DNA from: Strongylocentrotus droebachiensis
Lineage: Eukaryota; Echinodermata; Echinoidea; Camarodonta; Strongylocentrotidae
NCBI GenBank assembly: GCA_035222895.1
Contig: JAVYIG010001841.1
Span: 1-64,000 of the forward strand
Direction: 5' to 3'
DNA length: 64,000 nucleotides
This document shows positions 1-13,000 of this stretch, piece by piece (within the stretch, counting starts at the first letter, position 1; the number at the start of each line of letters is the position of its first letter). Below the pieces are notes generated by a model that saw only the letters and a program-made list of their open reading frames with translations, was not told the origin of the DNA and made no database searches. The position numbers and the translations under genes are program-made.

Positions 1-117
1 CAATTGAATCTCTGCATGCATTACTGAATATCAGACAATCTTTACAAGACTGCCAGAACTCACTTGCGCCAATTTGCTGGGTGAGGAACAAAAAAGTGTT
101 TTGAACAAAGACAGCCA

Positions 118-263
118 GACATACAAAAACACACACGCACCCACACACGCACAAACACACGTACACGCACAAAGGCACACACACACATTGATTGTTAATG
201 TACCTACCTATTGAGATATCACATGGATTCACGTGCACTTCATGATGATGATGATGATGTTGT

Positions 264-294
<31 letters not shown>

Positions 295-340
295 GATTAA
301 GATGATGACAATGATAATGATGATGATGATGATATAATGG
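118..340. repeat. CA-rich and (GAT)n microsatellites
   Basis: A CA-rich tract at about 118-190 is followed by an almost pure GAT/ATG trinucleotide tract at about 241-340. This is simple-sequence DNA with no gene seen in or beside it. Confidence 0.9.
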
Positions 341-448
341 TGGTAGTGAATGTGTACTAAAGGGAAAGATTGTAAGGGAAATGCTACTTAAACATTCAGC
401 GATCTTGATAAAAATCAATGCTTAATCAGAAAAGGGGAAATTATGAAA

Positions 449-737
449 CAATAAGCGAGTTCGTAAATAGCTCTGGAACGCATGACCCCAACATATCCGC
501 AGATCTTTTACACGATGGATACGTCCCACATGTGCATTTTAGAATAATCACCTTTTGTTTGCCTCTTGAGAACTTCCACCTGTGTATCAGATAAATGTAC
601 TGTTGGTGCATAAATGAATACTGATTACATTACTTTCATGAGCACGATCCGAGTATTCGTCTCAATGGTTTTACAATTTGGATACGAATGACCTTTATCT
701 GCCCATGCGCAAATTCTAATTACGAACTCGCTTATTG
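449..737. mobile_element. Small TIR element, family 1 (copy 1)
   Basis: The ends form an inverted repeat: CAATAAGCGAGTTCGTAA at the left and its complement at 721-737. A second copy of the same family spans about 22438-23527, where it is split by another element. No open frame of note and no clear target duplication, so a non-autonomous DNA element is the best description. Confidence 0.65.
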
Positions 738-744
738 TAACCGT

Positions 745-825
745 GCGTGTTGTGTTTGTGAGTGTGTGTGTTTGTGTTTGTGTGTGTGTGTGTGTTTGTG
801 TGTGTGTATGTGTGTGTATAATTGG
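745..825. repeat. (GT)n microsatellite
   Basis: Alternating GT with T interruptions, directly after the small TIR element. Confidence 0.9.
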
Positions 826-837
826 GATTGTTACAGT

Positions 838-3075
838 CGTATATCAATCAGGTGATATGAAACTTCAGGGGACCGACCTTTAACATCACACTCCAAAAGA
901 CGTGACTCAGTTTCAAAACCTGGGTCCAATCAGGAAGCTGTAATGAATGGAGATACCGTCTCGAAAGAATTTTCCGAGGGAAAAATTTTCAAGATTAACC
1001 TGGCTTAACAAAAAGAAATGTAACCCTCTCCAGCCATCATTTCCATCAACAGCTGTCCATATCAATGCACAGTCCCTCTCTGGCATTCCAAATAGTACAA
1101 AATGTTACGCAACGCCATCTGCTTCCCTAAGTTCTCTATTCACTCTTTTGCAAAAATATGCAAGCATCGAGCTTTGAAGCCATGCGCGGCACCGACAAAT
1201 TAAGTCATGTTCAGTGAAGATGTATTTAGCTATAACATATAAAATACAGAATTCACAACATATGACCAATGCAACTTTCTATTAGTCATCAAATGCTTTT
1301 TCCGTTCTAGGATAGCTCTACTGAAGACATGACCATTTCAACTAGCGAAATCGACAAAGGAAATCATGAGTTAGAGCGAATGAAAGGTTTTCATCATCAT
1401 GACTTTCTCATCTAATTATTGACATTTTCCGAAAATTTCCGAAATTTGTACATAGCTAGGAAGGTAGTCCAAAGGTTTATCTTCCTAAAGAACTAAGTGA
1501 AATTGTGTTATATGTTTGCGCATTTATTGATTTAGGGCTAGAAGTTGTCAAGTTATCACCACTATTCACCCCAAGTACGGGCCGGCAAAGCAAAAGCCGC
1601 CGTGCTCGCTGGGCTGGGCTGTGTGGAAAGGGAGGACTTATAGTGCTACTAGGGAGCTATAGGGTTTCGGAGGGGGATTAAGGGGATTATGGTAGGGGAA
1701 ACAAAAGACGCGCGGTGCCACGGATGACTTCAAAGGGGCCTCTTGGACGGGATCTCCATTCATTGCAGCTTCCTGGTCCAATCAGAAACAGCCTATAAAC
1801 ATGTTAGCATTATGGACTTTTACCCCCCCCCCCCCAAATCGCTAAAAATTCTTCTTTTTTTTTGTTTAAAACGAAAAGCACATCCACCCCGACGTACGTT
1901 GACACTAGCTCGTTCATTGGAACCCTCATGTCCCATTGACTTTTGAAATTTCACCCCACCGTAAATTGATCAAAATAGGTAGCAAGCCCGCTATTGCATT
2001 ATAACGCATGTGTAACAAGTCAAACTTTGGACGCAATTTACCACGCGATTGTCAGATTATAGGTCAAGCACACGAAGGATAAGAAGCATGAATACCATAG
2101 ATCAGTTCTGTTTGGTTCATTATGTCCATTTCAGCCAATCCCCCACCCTAATTTTTTCCATTTAGTATAGGCAAACATTTTGCCGAGGTAAGCAAAAACA
2201 TGAATATTCATGACACACCATGAACTATTCGATTATTAACAGAAGGGTGCAATTGTGCACCACATCAAACTCCCCTACTTTCAGTCAAGTATTTCATTGC
2301 ATTATGTAGTTTGGTAGGTTTATTTTACTAACTGTTTACTTATCAGATATCAATGATAGTTTAAAGATATGGAAAAGGTTCTTGTATTTTATATTTAGCA
2401 AAGCAATCTCACATACAAAATCACTATCAAGTGTCGTCTGATTCGCCGATTGCCGTCTGCCATATACGTTCTATAGACGGCGAACTAGCTACGTTTGTGC
2501 TCGCGAAAATGAGACAACCGGAGCAATATGACGGTCTAAAAAATGAAAACAAGACGTGTAAAATAATTCTGGAATCTAGCTTTAAAAATGAATACTCAGA
2601 ACGATCAGAAAAAGGCCAGTTTCGGAGGGATTGCGCAATAGCATATGACGTCACTGCGGGAGACAACATCGGCATTATACTCAACAAAACATAGCACTTG
2701 AATGGAAATACCCTACTATAAGTTCTATAACATCTCACAAATCAATTTTTTTAAATTGTTCAAATAATGGTCATGATTTAAAAGTCGTTATCTTTCTTAC
2801 CTGTCTGGTTTCAATTTTCTTATATTTTTTGGAGTATTATTCCTAAAAACGAAGACAAAATGCATGCACTTTCTCACAGGTTTCACTGCAAACCGCTGCA
2901 AAATTGATTGAGCTCGCGACGGAAACCTGCCCATGTTGCCGTTCATTAATACATGGCGGCTTTAAATCTTACGGCGCTTCACCGCGCCATATCTGAGCAA
3001 GCCTTTAGGCTTTACAGGTGAGGCAATACAAATGATTCCAGTCAATTCAATGGAGTTTCATTCACATCTATTAAA
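838..3075. other. No gene recognised
   Basis: AT-rich sequence with a C homopolymer near 1825-1836. The open frames at 947-1177, 1743-1946 and 2431-2694 show no domain and no supporting splice context. A short ATG-led stretch at 2953-3016 ends at a donor-like GTGAGG (start MAALNLTALHR), but no following exon could be tied to it. Confidence 0.5.
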
Positions 3076-3079
3076 AAAG

Positions 3080-3790
3080 ATAAAATAACAATTACATTTC
3101 AACACATCATACATCATCTGTGTCTGAATAAATGTTTTCCTTCCTGTCTCCGACAAGAGGTGGCGCTACACCTCTTACATCTTCCACTATTTTAAAAAAT
3201 CAAGTTAACAAACCTACCATTAACTTATACATTAATGTTTTGGTGAAATTCCTGAAATGTCAATATTAAATTTTCAGTTGTTTTAGACACAAAACATTTT
3301 TATTTAAACTTGTGTTTATTAAACTAATATTGCTAACTCCAACAAATACACTTTACACTTTGGCTCTAGGATTTCTACACAAAATGATGAGAGGGTCAAT
3401 TACCAAGTCCATATAACTAACAAGAAATATATTTTTGAGTTATGATATAGAACAAAACCTAGTCATCTAAATCTGGTATTAAACCATTACGTCAAAAGTC
3501 ATTGTCTCAGACTCTTTTATACAATTTTTATAATTCCTTTCCTTTCTACTCTATCGTTTTGTTTAAACAATAAAGAATAAGTAATACCAACGATTAAATA
3601 AAGCTCAACGTATTGAGTTTATGAAATTTAAACAGTTGTAAAACATGGATGAATTAACAACATTTTAAGAACACTTATGTATGCTATTTACATCAAACTA
3701 CTCTGTTACAGTATTTTCCACATAACCAACAATCATCTACTGCCGTATCTTCAGCATATAATACAGTGGAATAATTATTAGTCAACTAGT
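3080..3790. repeat. Dispersed ~0.7-kb repeat (copy 1)
   Basis: This block aligns by eye, with small gaps, to 52300-53045 in the same orientation; both begin with a GAGGTGGCGCTACACCTCTT box. It is non-coding. A retroelement 3' untranslated region or a solo element fragment are the likeliest explanations. It lies far outside gene A, so it is not part of the gene A/B block duplication. Confidence 0.6.
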
Positions 3791-4080
3791 AGCAGTTGCA
3801 TGAACATGTAGATACATTAAAAAACCAATACTACTGTCCTTTGATTTATAATTGGACACATAATGTTAAAGGAAAGTCAATCAATGATAACAATATAGTA
3901 ATAACTGGTTCTTATATAACGCTTGACCATAGTGGTATAACATACATTGTTTGTGACCTCTTTGCAAGCTTTCCTAGCTTGTTCTGTATGAAAATGAGTT
4001 CATACTGGAATCCGGGCTCGCCGTGGTACGAAAAAATAAGACGTAACCGGGACGGGGGCGCATACCAGCTGTCTGATATA

Positions 4081-4649
4081 CCGTGTGAGTCAACAAAAGT
4101 TTACACCTTGAAAATTGCTAATAATTTTTAAAACCATCTATGAACAGTAAATTATTATACATCTTATGAAAGAGTGTTTCATCCCAAATTATTTGGTATC
4201 ATTTTTGTGTGGTATGTGTTCACGCTTGGATGAACAGGAGGCCTACTATGTTTGGATTAGCGGAGGTTAGAGAATTAATCAAATGAAATGCATTGCATAT
4301 GCTTTTTGCAGAAGCAAAGTCACACAAACACACACAGGCGCGCACAAATGTTCTTTGATATTTTACAATCGATATTTGTTAGGGATGTTATTTGGATCTG
4401 CATGTAGAGACCGAATTATTACCAGAATCCCAATTGTTTTATTCAAGCAACTTTGGCGCAAGTCGATTTTTGCACTCTCGCAAACAATACCTCCTGTTGA
4501 CCCAAGCGTGAACACATACCACACAAAATGATACTAAATGAGTCGGGATTAAACACTCTTTCATAAGATGTATAATAATTTACTGTTCTTAGATGATTTT
4601 AAAAATAATTAGCAATGTTCTAGGTGTAAACATTTTTTGACTCACACTG
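4081..4649. mobile_element. Mariner-type MITE, GTGTGAGTC family (copy 1)
   Basis: Flanked by TA on both sides, with inverted ends reading C(A/C)GTGTGAGTC and then a conserved AAGTTTACACC. The internal arms are themselves inverted around a CA-rich centre. Related copies lie at 23550-24184, 49520-50114 and (interrupted) 39910-47554; fragments lie near 30.0 and 31.9 kb. The TA flanks and C(A/C)GT start suggest a Tc1/mariner relative. No transposase frame. Confidence 0.8.
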
Positions 4650-4651
4650 TA

Positions 4652-5185
4652 TACGAAGCAGTAATCGCCGAAACGACAACCACTGGCGATCGGGAAATTG
4701 GCGGTTTATCTCAGTTTGCCAATTCGCGTCTGAGATAGATGTCTGAACTCTAGACATCGAAACTGTTACAGGTAAAATTTTCCTCTTGGATGTGATAAAA
4801 CAACTCTAAAATATTCATGAAAGTCCATTTGTATTAGCAATACGTACCTCTTAAGGTAAACATTTGATCTCAATACAAAAATTTTACCTCCGAAATATTC
4901 AACTGCATTCGTCACCAATGTGACCCGAATCGATCCTTCTGATGTAATTGGCAAACAAACTACCGTTGGTCAGAATCTAATACAAAATATAATCTCAAAA
5001 GATAGGCAGAGAATGATTGTATCGTATCCTATATTATCAATAAACATTATCATATTGAGTAATAGTAAATCGCATTTGAACATGTATATATACAGAACAT
5101 GCGCTAGTATGATTGTATTAAAAGTAGTATTGTAAATACATGAAACACAGATTTATATCACATTCTCGAAATTCAAGGTGCCTGA
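4652..5185. other. No gene recognised
   Basis: Plain AT-rich sequence between a MITE and a foldback. The small open frames on both strands look like chance. Confidence 0.5.
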
Positions 5186-5568
5186 ATTATCCGGACACCT
5201 ACCCCCTGTACATCCACCCCCGGATAACTACCCCCAGTCAACTACCCCCTAGGACAACTACCCCCTATGACAAGCACCCTCTAGGACGACTACCCCAAGG
5301 ACAAACACCCCCGGACAACTACCTCCAGACAACTACCCCCTAGGACAACTACCCCTAGGACAACTACCCCCCCATGACAACTACCCCCGGACAACTACCC
5401 CCCCCCCCCGCAGACAACTACCCCCGGACAACTAGTCCGTCCCCCGCAGATAACTACCCCCTAGGATAGTTGTCCGGGGTAGTTGTCCTAGAGGATCACT
5501 GTCGTAGGGGGTAGTTGTCCGGGGTGGTTATCCGGGGGTGGATGTCCAGGGGATAGGTGTCCTAGAAC
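5186..5568. mobile_element. TU-like foldback, short form
   Basis: A tandem array of units like GGACAACTACCCCC runs to about 5460, then switches strand and continues as GGGGTAGTTGTCC to 5568. The two arms pair over their whole length, including diverged outer units (GACACCTACCCCCTG against CAGGGGATAGGTGTC). Almost no unique loop remains. It shares its unit with the longer foldback at 7894-9782. Confidence 0.75.
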
Positions 5569-5764
5569 CGTTGAAAATATATGTACACTTTTAATTAGTG
5601 GCTGAAGACTTTTACCGAAGCACCACTGGTCAGATGTGTCAACCATATATTAATCATGTTGCAGAATAATTCAGGAGTAATTATTTTTCTTCCTAACACT
5701 GCAAATATACTCCTAGTTGACCTTCGGATTTACCACTTTCAATGAGCATAGAGCTACATTATTG

Positions 5765-6832
5765 TTCAAAAGGGAAGTCCACCCTTATACTCTGACGTAA
5801 AACTGTTACTAAACGGGTCTGAGTTAAAACAATGTTCTACTTTTACATACTTAAGCGTACAGCTAGATGAATTTTTAACATGGGACTCTCTCATTAATGT
5901 AACTTGTAGTAAGATATCAAAAATTACTGGGATAATGAATAATGTGAAATGTATATTACCACCTAAACTGCTATTTACCATGTATAATACTTGTATTCTA
6001 CCTTATGTTATGTATTGCAATGTGGTATGGGCTTCATTACATGCATCTAAATTATCACGAATACATCGTCTTCAAAAAAGAGCACTTCGAATTTGTGCCA
6101 ATGCTCATTATCTAGCCCATTCTTTACCTTTATTCCGCCGTTTTTCAACATGAAATGTGTATGACTCAAACAAATTATCGATTGCTTCGATTATCGATGC
6201 ACAAGTTTTTTACCAAACGCCTCCCTCCTTATCTTATTCAAATGTTTTGTTTAAACGAAAATGTCCATGCTTACTCTACTCGACAGTCAGCAAAATTCCA
6301 TCTCTGGAAAACAGAAACTAATATACTTTCAAAATCAGTTTGTTACCTTGGCCCCATTATCTGGAATTCCTTGCCTTCTGACATTCAACACACACAATTC
6401 AATGCACTCTTTAAAAAACGAATGAAAAGATACCTTCTCTCTAAATGATCAAATTAAATAATGTCAATTTACCCTGCTACTCAGCTTTGTAGAGTGCTGG
6501 AGTGTGGCGTCGCAACGGCCACACCCCTCCGGCTGTCGTAAGCATTATTCATGATTCATTTGTAAACAACTATTCTTTTTTTCTTTTTTTTTTCTCTCTT
6601 TTTTATACTCTGGTGATCCCCTCCTTACAAGCCCTTGAGGCTTTTTTCGGGACACCCTTTTCTTTCATTTATTTGTATTACTAGCTCTTATGTATTTATT
6701 TCTCTGTTATTTTGATGTAAACATGAAATTATGCATGACTTACTGTAAACTTGTTTGATTTTTAATTGTACATATTGGAAGAAATAAATGAGAGCTATAT
6801 GCTCTCTCAATCAATCAATAATAACTTGATTT
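5765..6832 (+). pseudogene. LINE 3' fragment (reverse transcriptase C-terminus)
   Basis: Two overlapping frames (about 5830-6153 and 6155-6448) separated by a frameshift give the C-terminal thumb/tail of a non-LTR reverse transcriptase. Landmarks are LPYVMYCNVVWAS, RIHRLQKRALRI, YSTRQS and IWNSLPSDI. After the stop comes a 3' untranslated region ending in AATAAA-like sequence and a short TCAA-repeat tail near 6832. This tail and the motif set fit CR1/L2-like elements. The 5' part is missing, as is usual for truncated insertions; the copy cannot be active. Confidence 0.85.
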
Positions 6833-6834
6833 TC

Positions 6835-7636
6835 ATTGAGTAGATTCCATATACATGATACAAGTTCAAATACATTTAATTCCGTTTTCTCATCTCTTTT
6901 CTTTAACGAACTTTCTCTGACTTTTAGTGAGTTTTGCACATGACGGAGAATTAATTCCTTTTCCCACATTTAGCAAACGCTTTAGCAAATTGCAAAGCAT
7001 TCTACGTTCATCTTTTTCTTTTCCTGCTGTTTTCCATAGCACCTGTAGCGCCGTTTCAACATTTGTGGCGGTGTTTTCTGACGTCTGTTAATCTCTGACT
7101 TTTGACCCTTTAGATGTACATGCATACCTCTATGTTTCTTTTCATAAACCAGCTCTCCTTCGTGGCATCAGGAATCTTAAAATTACTAGTTATCGTATAT
7201 ACGAATATCGATATTGAAAGCAGCGAAACTTGATGTCCCACCGGAAAATTACTCTAGCTTGTCTTTGTGTCTCGGGGAGCGTTCTAGATGTAGATTTTGG
7301 ATGATGAGCTGTTCATAAGAGTGAGTTCGCTGTATATTCGTGATCATTTCAGACTTAATTGTCGCCCCATCGTAAATTTGAAGTCTTCTCTCGGTTATCA
7401 AGTACAGCTAACATCGGGTAAACATCCGGTACAAACATGTTATAAAATCTCCATGAAAAAAAGAAAGTAGATTATTTGTCTTTAAAGATCTTGCTGTCAC
7501 CTGTAATCGAATGAAAACATAACTATGGTGCTATACTCAAATAATTTAGAATTGTAATCGACTCGCCCTTTAATTTAGATGCTATAGCACAATACATATT
7601 TCATCAAGTAAATGAATTAATTAATATACAGATTTA
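6835..7636. other. No gene recognised
   Basis: AT-rich, no long frame, no clear inverted repeat. Possibly old degraded element sequence. Confidence 0.45.
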
Positions 7637-7640
7637 TTAA

Positions 7641-7885
7641 AGGTAATACAAAGTTTTAGGAAATTTTGAAAAATGGCTGGATAGTAATTATTTACAATTT
7701 TGATATACATGGATGCCCCTATGGATCTATTATAAGCACTATAAAATTTAGCCCCTAAAACACTTCTGCTTTCGAGAACAATTAGATATAAAAATTTACC
7801 GGTGCTCCCGGTAAATTTTCATCAATTTCAAATAGCGCCTACGGCCATACAACGGTAACTGCGACCATGACAGAATATGTAGTTG
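7641..7885. mobile_element. Half copy of the TTAA element
   Basis: Begins TTAA then AGGTAATACAAAGTTTTAGG and matches, with substitutions, the inverted right half of the complete element at 12362-12855. Shared boxes include AGCCCCTAAAACACTTCTGC and an ACCGGTGC/CCGGTAAATTT pair. Similarity ends about ten bases before the TU-like foldback at 7894, so the copy is truncated there. Confidence 0.7.
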
Positions 7886-7893
7886 GGATCGTA

Positions 7894-9782
7894 TTAGGAC
7901 AACTACCCCCTGGGCAATCACCCCCGGAAAATCACCCCCGGAAAACTACCCCCAAGGACAATCACCCCCCGGAAAATTACCTCCCGAGGACAATTACCCC
8001 TGGAAAATTATCCCCGGAAATTTACCCCCTGAGGACAATTACCCCCCCAGGACAATTACCCCCGAGTACAACTACCCCCCGAGGACAATTACCCCCCGAC
8101 GACAACTACCCTTGTGGACAATTACCCCCCGAGGACAACAACCCCCCCCCCCCGACAATCACCACCCAAGGAATTTGTAACAATGTGACGTATAATGCGA
8201 GCCTCTCTCCAAATTGCTATTTACAGAAAAATTCATGAACTTACATTTTCTTAGTTATTTATGAAGTTCATTTCAGTCTTATCAAATTATTCAATTCGAG
8301 GAGGGGTGGAGGTTGCCCAATCCCCTGTTGTTTTGCCATCGAGTAAAGAACATATATTATATTTCTTAAATTTCTTAGAAATTTAACAATACATTGCGCG
8401 CAGATGAGTACGCATTACAGCCTCTCTCACCAACAATGGCACAACAAAGAAATTAAGATGTAAGATTTCATTTATGCATCCTCTGCAACTTTTTTAATCA
8501 GCTGATCGTATTTGTATGTAGAATAGGCCCTCATTCATGATAAAAAATTAAGGTTTTCTTCACGTTATCTTTATATTTATGTTGTCATGCTGAAGTATAA
8601 TGTTTTCTTGTTATGGTAAATTATTTTTAAATAGAAATTGCCTTCAAGTTAGATGTACGATGCCATGTCAAATGAAAATAAATATCCGCTATCTGGTAAT
8701 TCATCTCATTTGATTTTGTAACTCCAGCGCAGCGTTTTTCAACTGGGGTGCCGCAAAAGAATGCTAGTTACACTTGGAAAACGTTTATTTTGTGAAAAAA
8801 CGAATATAAGAAACGGTTAGAGTATGTAATCACATGAGAAAGATAAAGTGTCTTTCTTCCTCGCTCGCTGACAATATTTTGACAGCAAGACGCCCGAATA
8901 TACATTATATCTTTTATTTCGAGATTACATTGTTACCACACCCATTTCATTTCAAAGAACATGATAAATAAGGGCAACGAGAGGCCCGAATATCCTCATA
9001 TTCGTGTATCAAGGTCATGACCGAATATATCACTGTTTATTCATGTACATTCGGCGGCAAAGTGCCCTCATATAGTACTTTAAATCGTTTTTAGTGTGTT
9101 GATTACAAACTATTTTTTACCAGTTTGAAAATTTCTTCTCCTTTTTTATTCTTGAATGTGCCCGCACGTGTGTACATAGCACTTGACGAGTGCCAGAGTC
9201 ATGCAAAATAATAAACCGTGACTAACAAAAAGTTGAAATATCGCTGCTCCATAGAAATGTATTTCTGTGAGAAGCGCTGGTCAATTACCAAAAAACTTAC
9301 ATCCTTCGTGGAAATCAGCAACCACTAGACACTGGTGTTGCATACATTATAATTAAAGGGAAATAATGTAGTAATGAGGAAGATAACGTGCATTGGATCT
9401 AATATGGGCTTGTAGCCATCTCTCAATGTGTCAGATTTTTTTTTTATTGAATCATGATTGTCCATAGGGGGAAGTTGTCCTCGGGGGTAATTCTCCGGTG
9501 AGTAACTTTCCGGGGGGTAGTTGACCTTGGGGGTAATTGTCCTCGGGGGTAGTTGTCCTCGGGGGGTAATTGTCCTCGCGGATAATCGTCGTCGGGGGGG
9601 GGGGGGTAATTGTCCTCGGGGGGTAATTGTCTTCGTGGCTAATTTTCCGGGGGGTAATTGTCCTTGGGGGGTCATCATTTTCCGGGGGGTAATTTTCTGG
9701 GGAGTAATTGTGCTTGGGGGTAGTTTTCCGGGGGGGGGGGTAATTTTCCGGGGGGTGATTGCCCAGGGGGTAATTGTCCTAA
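7894..9782. mobile_element. TU-like foldback element with minisatellite arms
   Basis: Both ends are ~300-bp arrays of degenerate ~15-bp units (GACAATTACCCCC type), inverted relative to each other. They start TTAGGACAACTACCCCC on the left and, on the complement of the right end, TTAGGACAATTACCCCC. Both arms then share the unit order CTGGGCAATCACCCCC. The ~1.3 kb between them is unique AT-rich sequence with no gene seen. Long inverted ends made of tandem ~15-bp repeats are the hallmark of the sea urchin TU foldback transposons. I see no target duplication. Proline-rich open frames in the arms are by-products of the CCCCC units. Confidence 0.75.
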
Positions 9783-9858
9783 AACCAAATGAATAAATAT
9801 GTATATAAATAAATGAATACAAAAGAATTGATAAAACAATAAATCAACTCGTGATGGT

Positions 9859-10002
9859 TCAAGTGTTGATACCAAGTACTTCGAATCTCACAGCCGCCCA
9901 TCTAGCAAATGTTACAGGATGTATCCTGACGTACCGTGCGGCTACTGGCTCAGGAAACAGTATGGTCACATATGTGTCAGCATCAAAATTTCCTGCATAT
10001 GT
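9859..10002 (-). CDS. Gene A exon 11: end of second discoidin domain
   Basis: Acceptor TTTTTCAG then 47 codons and TGA. It carries the last strands of an F5/8 type C domain (residues 607-653), including [12 protein letters not shown] and a terminal FEVLG, where these domains normally end. The protein stops four residues later (INT), so there is no tail. Phase 0 entry. Confidence 0.85.
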   Translation of the reverse strand, partial: TYAGNFDADTYVTILFPEPVAARYVRIHPVTFARWAAVRFEVLGINT

Positions 10003-13000
10003 CTGAAAAAGAACGAAAGCAATGGAAAATGTTTATTTATAATAGGAAATTTGAAAAATAGTTGAGTATACAAGTAATCAACAAAACATGGATAAACAAG
10101 GAAGATGATAGATTTGACCAAAAGAAAATTGGTCTTTTCCGGAAGTGCGAAAATTATACTCACTTTTCGTACCCCGCAATGCTCTTCTAAGGCAACGGTC
10201 CAATTTATATTGTCTCTTGAGTAGGAGATTCGGAGTGACGTAGCCCATTGGTTAGATATGGGCCGTCCCTGTGTGATAATACCAGTTACCAAAGTATCCT
10301 CGCCGAGATCGACCTTTTGGTGATTTTAATGATGAAAATAGGACAAATATTAATACACTATTGGTCATAATGGTGGAATAATTATTTTAACCCCAATTTA
10401 TTGAATGATTTTGACAATGATTTATTCCTAATAGATCTAGATAATAGTATACATTCTCCGATTCTATTGAATGACAATCGGGGAGTGTTTGTTTTGCGTG
10501 ACTGCTAAAGCATGTGTGTGCTACTATGCTAATCAACTAGGGGACCTACGTCCTTAAGTCATAACTGACAGTAATGGGGATTAATGCCTCATAAAAGGGC
10601 ACTAATATAGCACATCGACACGGTTTTGATCCTGGGGCTCACAATAACGAGACCATTGCTCATGACTGATAGCGATTGAATGATAGCGATAGCGAGATCT
10701 TTGATTGAAGGTACGGTTTTATTTTGAAGTTTGAAGTTTGAAGTTTATTAAAAAAAATCATGTATGTATATCATAAACAAAATGTATGTATGTCATAAAA
10801 CAAAATATGCACGGCCAAAAAATAAAATACAAAATGTACATAATGTACAAAATATTGAATTACTTCAAAAGCTTAATTAATGCTTACATAAAAAACATTT
10901 ATACAAAAGTTCAAGTTGTGGCTAAAAGAAAAACAAAAGTTAGCACAAGTGCTAGTCGAGATCGGTTTTCTCTGTTTACTATACAAGTATAAGTATAATA
11001 ATTTATTGTCCTTTTCAGGAAATTTGGTTTTCACTGGTTACAGAGTATTATAATATAAATATATAAATGAAATATTACACGTCAGTGATAAACATACACA
11101 TATGATAAACAACATACATAATGAATGAGGTAATATATATATGAGTAAGCCACGGTATATAGGGTGGTTATAGAGATGATGTCAGATTCTATTTTACAAA
11201 ATATAAAGCTAAATTATTTAATATGATTGATTATTCCATAGTCAATCTTAAAATGATAATAACAAAATACATTATTGTTATTTGTTTTTTTAATGATCAT
11301 CATTATTATCCATTACCATTTTTCAATAGTATAATTATTACCGACATCGTTCATACATCGATAGTGTATTTCTTTAGCATTATACTAGTTCCTACAATTA
11401 TATTGTATACGTTCAAAATACAAAATATTACTTACTGCTAACATAACAGATAATTTATTTGTTCATCAAATAAAATTGTGAGGGTATTACGAAATGAATA
11501 TCTTGTTTTTTGTTCTAATCTTCGGAGGTAAGCTATTCCAAAGCTTCGGTCCAACAAAAGAAGTAGTGAATGTACCGTGTGTCGTCCTACACATTGACAA
11601 GGGTAGCATTTTATTTTATTTTTCTCTTGTTTCAGAAGTATGGTGTACAATCTTACAATAATCTAATAATATGTGTGGCAAATTTGTATTATACAAATCA
11701 TAATTATACAAATGTTAAAACTGCCAGTGATTTCAAGCAAAACAAAAACATCCAATATCCCCAATTGTTTAAAATAAAGGTCAGGAGGATGTTCTCAATA
11801 ATGAAAATGTAATAGCTCACACCGCCATCTTCTGAACTAAATGAATACAATTCAAGCGAGATTTATAATGTTTTATTTAGGGCGGACTTCAAGAGGGAAA
11901 TCCCGTTTCCATTGTAGGTCGAGTCCGACCAGCCCTTAGATTTTTTTAATATTTTTTTTATTACAAAACAATGTTTTTGTTTAATGCCTCTATTTTTTAC
12001 ATCGGTTTTCGAACATGGAACACAACTGTTATTTTATAGCATGTATCCTTGTATTTTATAATATATAATCTACTAAGTTTTCAAGAGTTCTGTCAAGGTG
12101 TTAGTTGTCTACAGACTTGACATGTTCCAGGTAATACTATTTGAATGCACCTCTCCTCTCTTTTTCTCTCTCTCTCTCTCTCGCTCTCTCTCTCTTTTTT
12201 TTTCTCTCTCTCTCTCCCTCTCTCATCTTTTTCCACCTTCCACTTTTCACTGTGCATTGTTTACATTATCATTTATGATGAAGATGTTACCTCAAGCTGT
12301 GCTTATAACAGGCCCCTTTTTCTATGTATGACTTTATGTGACCATACATTTCAAACGTTAAAGGTAATACAAAGTTTTGGTATGGGGTCATAAATTTGGT
12401 TCAAATTAACATATTGGGAGCATAATGCGATTTTACAATATTCAATGATCGTTATCGCGGTTGAAATTGAGTCTAAAGTGATGAAATTGTAAATAATAAT
12501 TTGTTTATATTGTATAGCGCCTTTTAAAGACAGATATTACTTTAGCTTTAAAACAATTTTTTTTTTTTTACTATAATCGACCAATTTGCTATTCGCGTTT
12601 GAAAATGACATATCAGAATCACATATTCTGCGATTTGCATGGCCGCAGCTACATCGGAATGGCCTTAAGCGCTATTTGAATTATTTGAAATTTACCGGAA
12701 GCACCGGTACATGTTTGATTATTCAATTTCTCGAAAGCAGAAGTGTTTTAGGGGCTAAATTTTCTAGTGCTTATAATACATCCACAAAATAAATCAAAAT
12801 GTTAAGGAATTACTATTCATCCAATTGTCAACATTTCCAAAACTTTGCATTACCTTTAAGAGTGACGACATAATACAGAAATCAATTATAGGGTCGCCGC
12901 AGCATTCCCACGGTCACATACGGTAGCAGTCACAAATGTTAGGGTAACCTGGATTACATTTGGCCTGCGATCAGTCTTCGGAGCCTTTCCCGTACCTCCT

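Noticed and set aside
2953..3016. Short ATG-led exon ending at a GTGAGG donor
   Set aside because: Plausible first exon shape, but no downstream exon, no recognisable peptide and a weak start context.
5140..5343. 67-codon frame rich in proline and threonine
   Set aside because: Product of the short foldback array.
7867..9822. Proline-rich and glycine-rich open frames (123, 165 and 91 codons)
   Set aside because: They are translations of the CCCCC-bearing minisatellite arms of the TU-like foldback, open on both strands because of composition.
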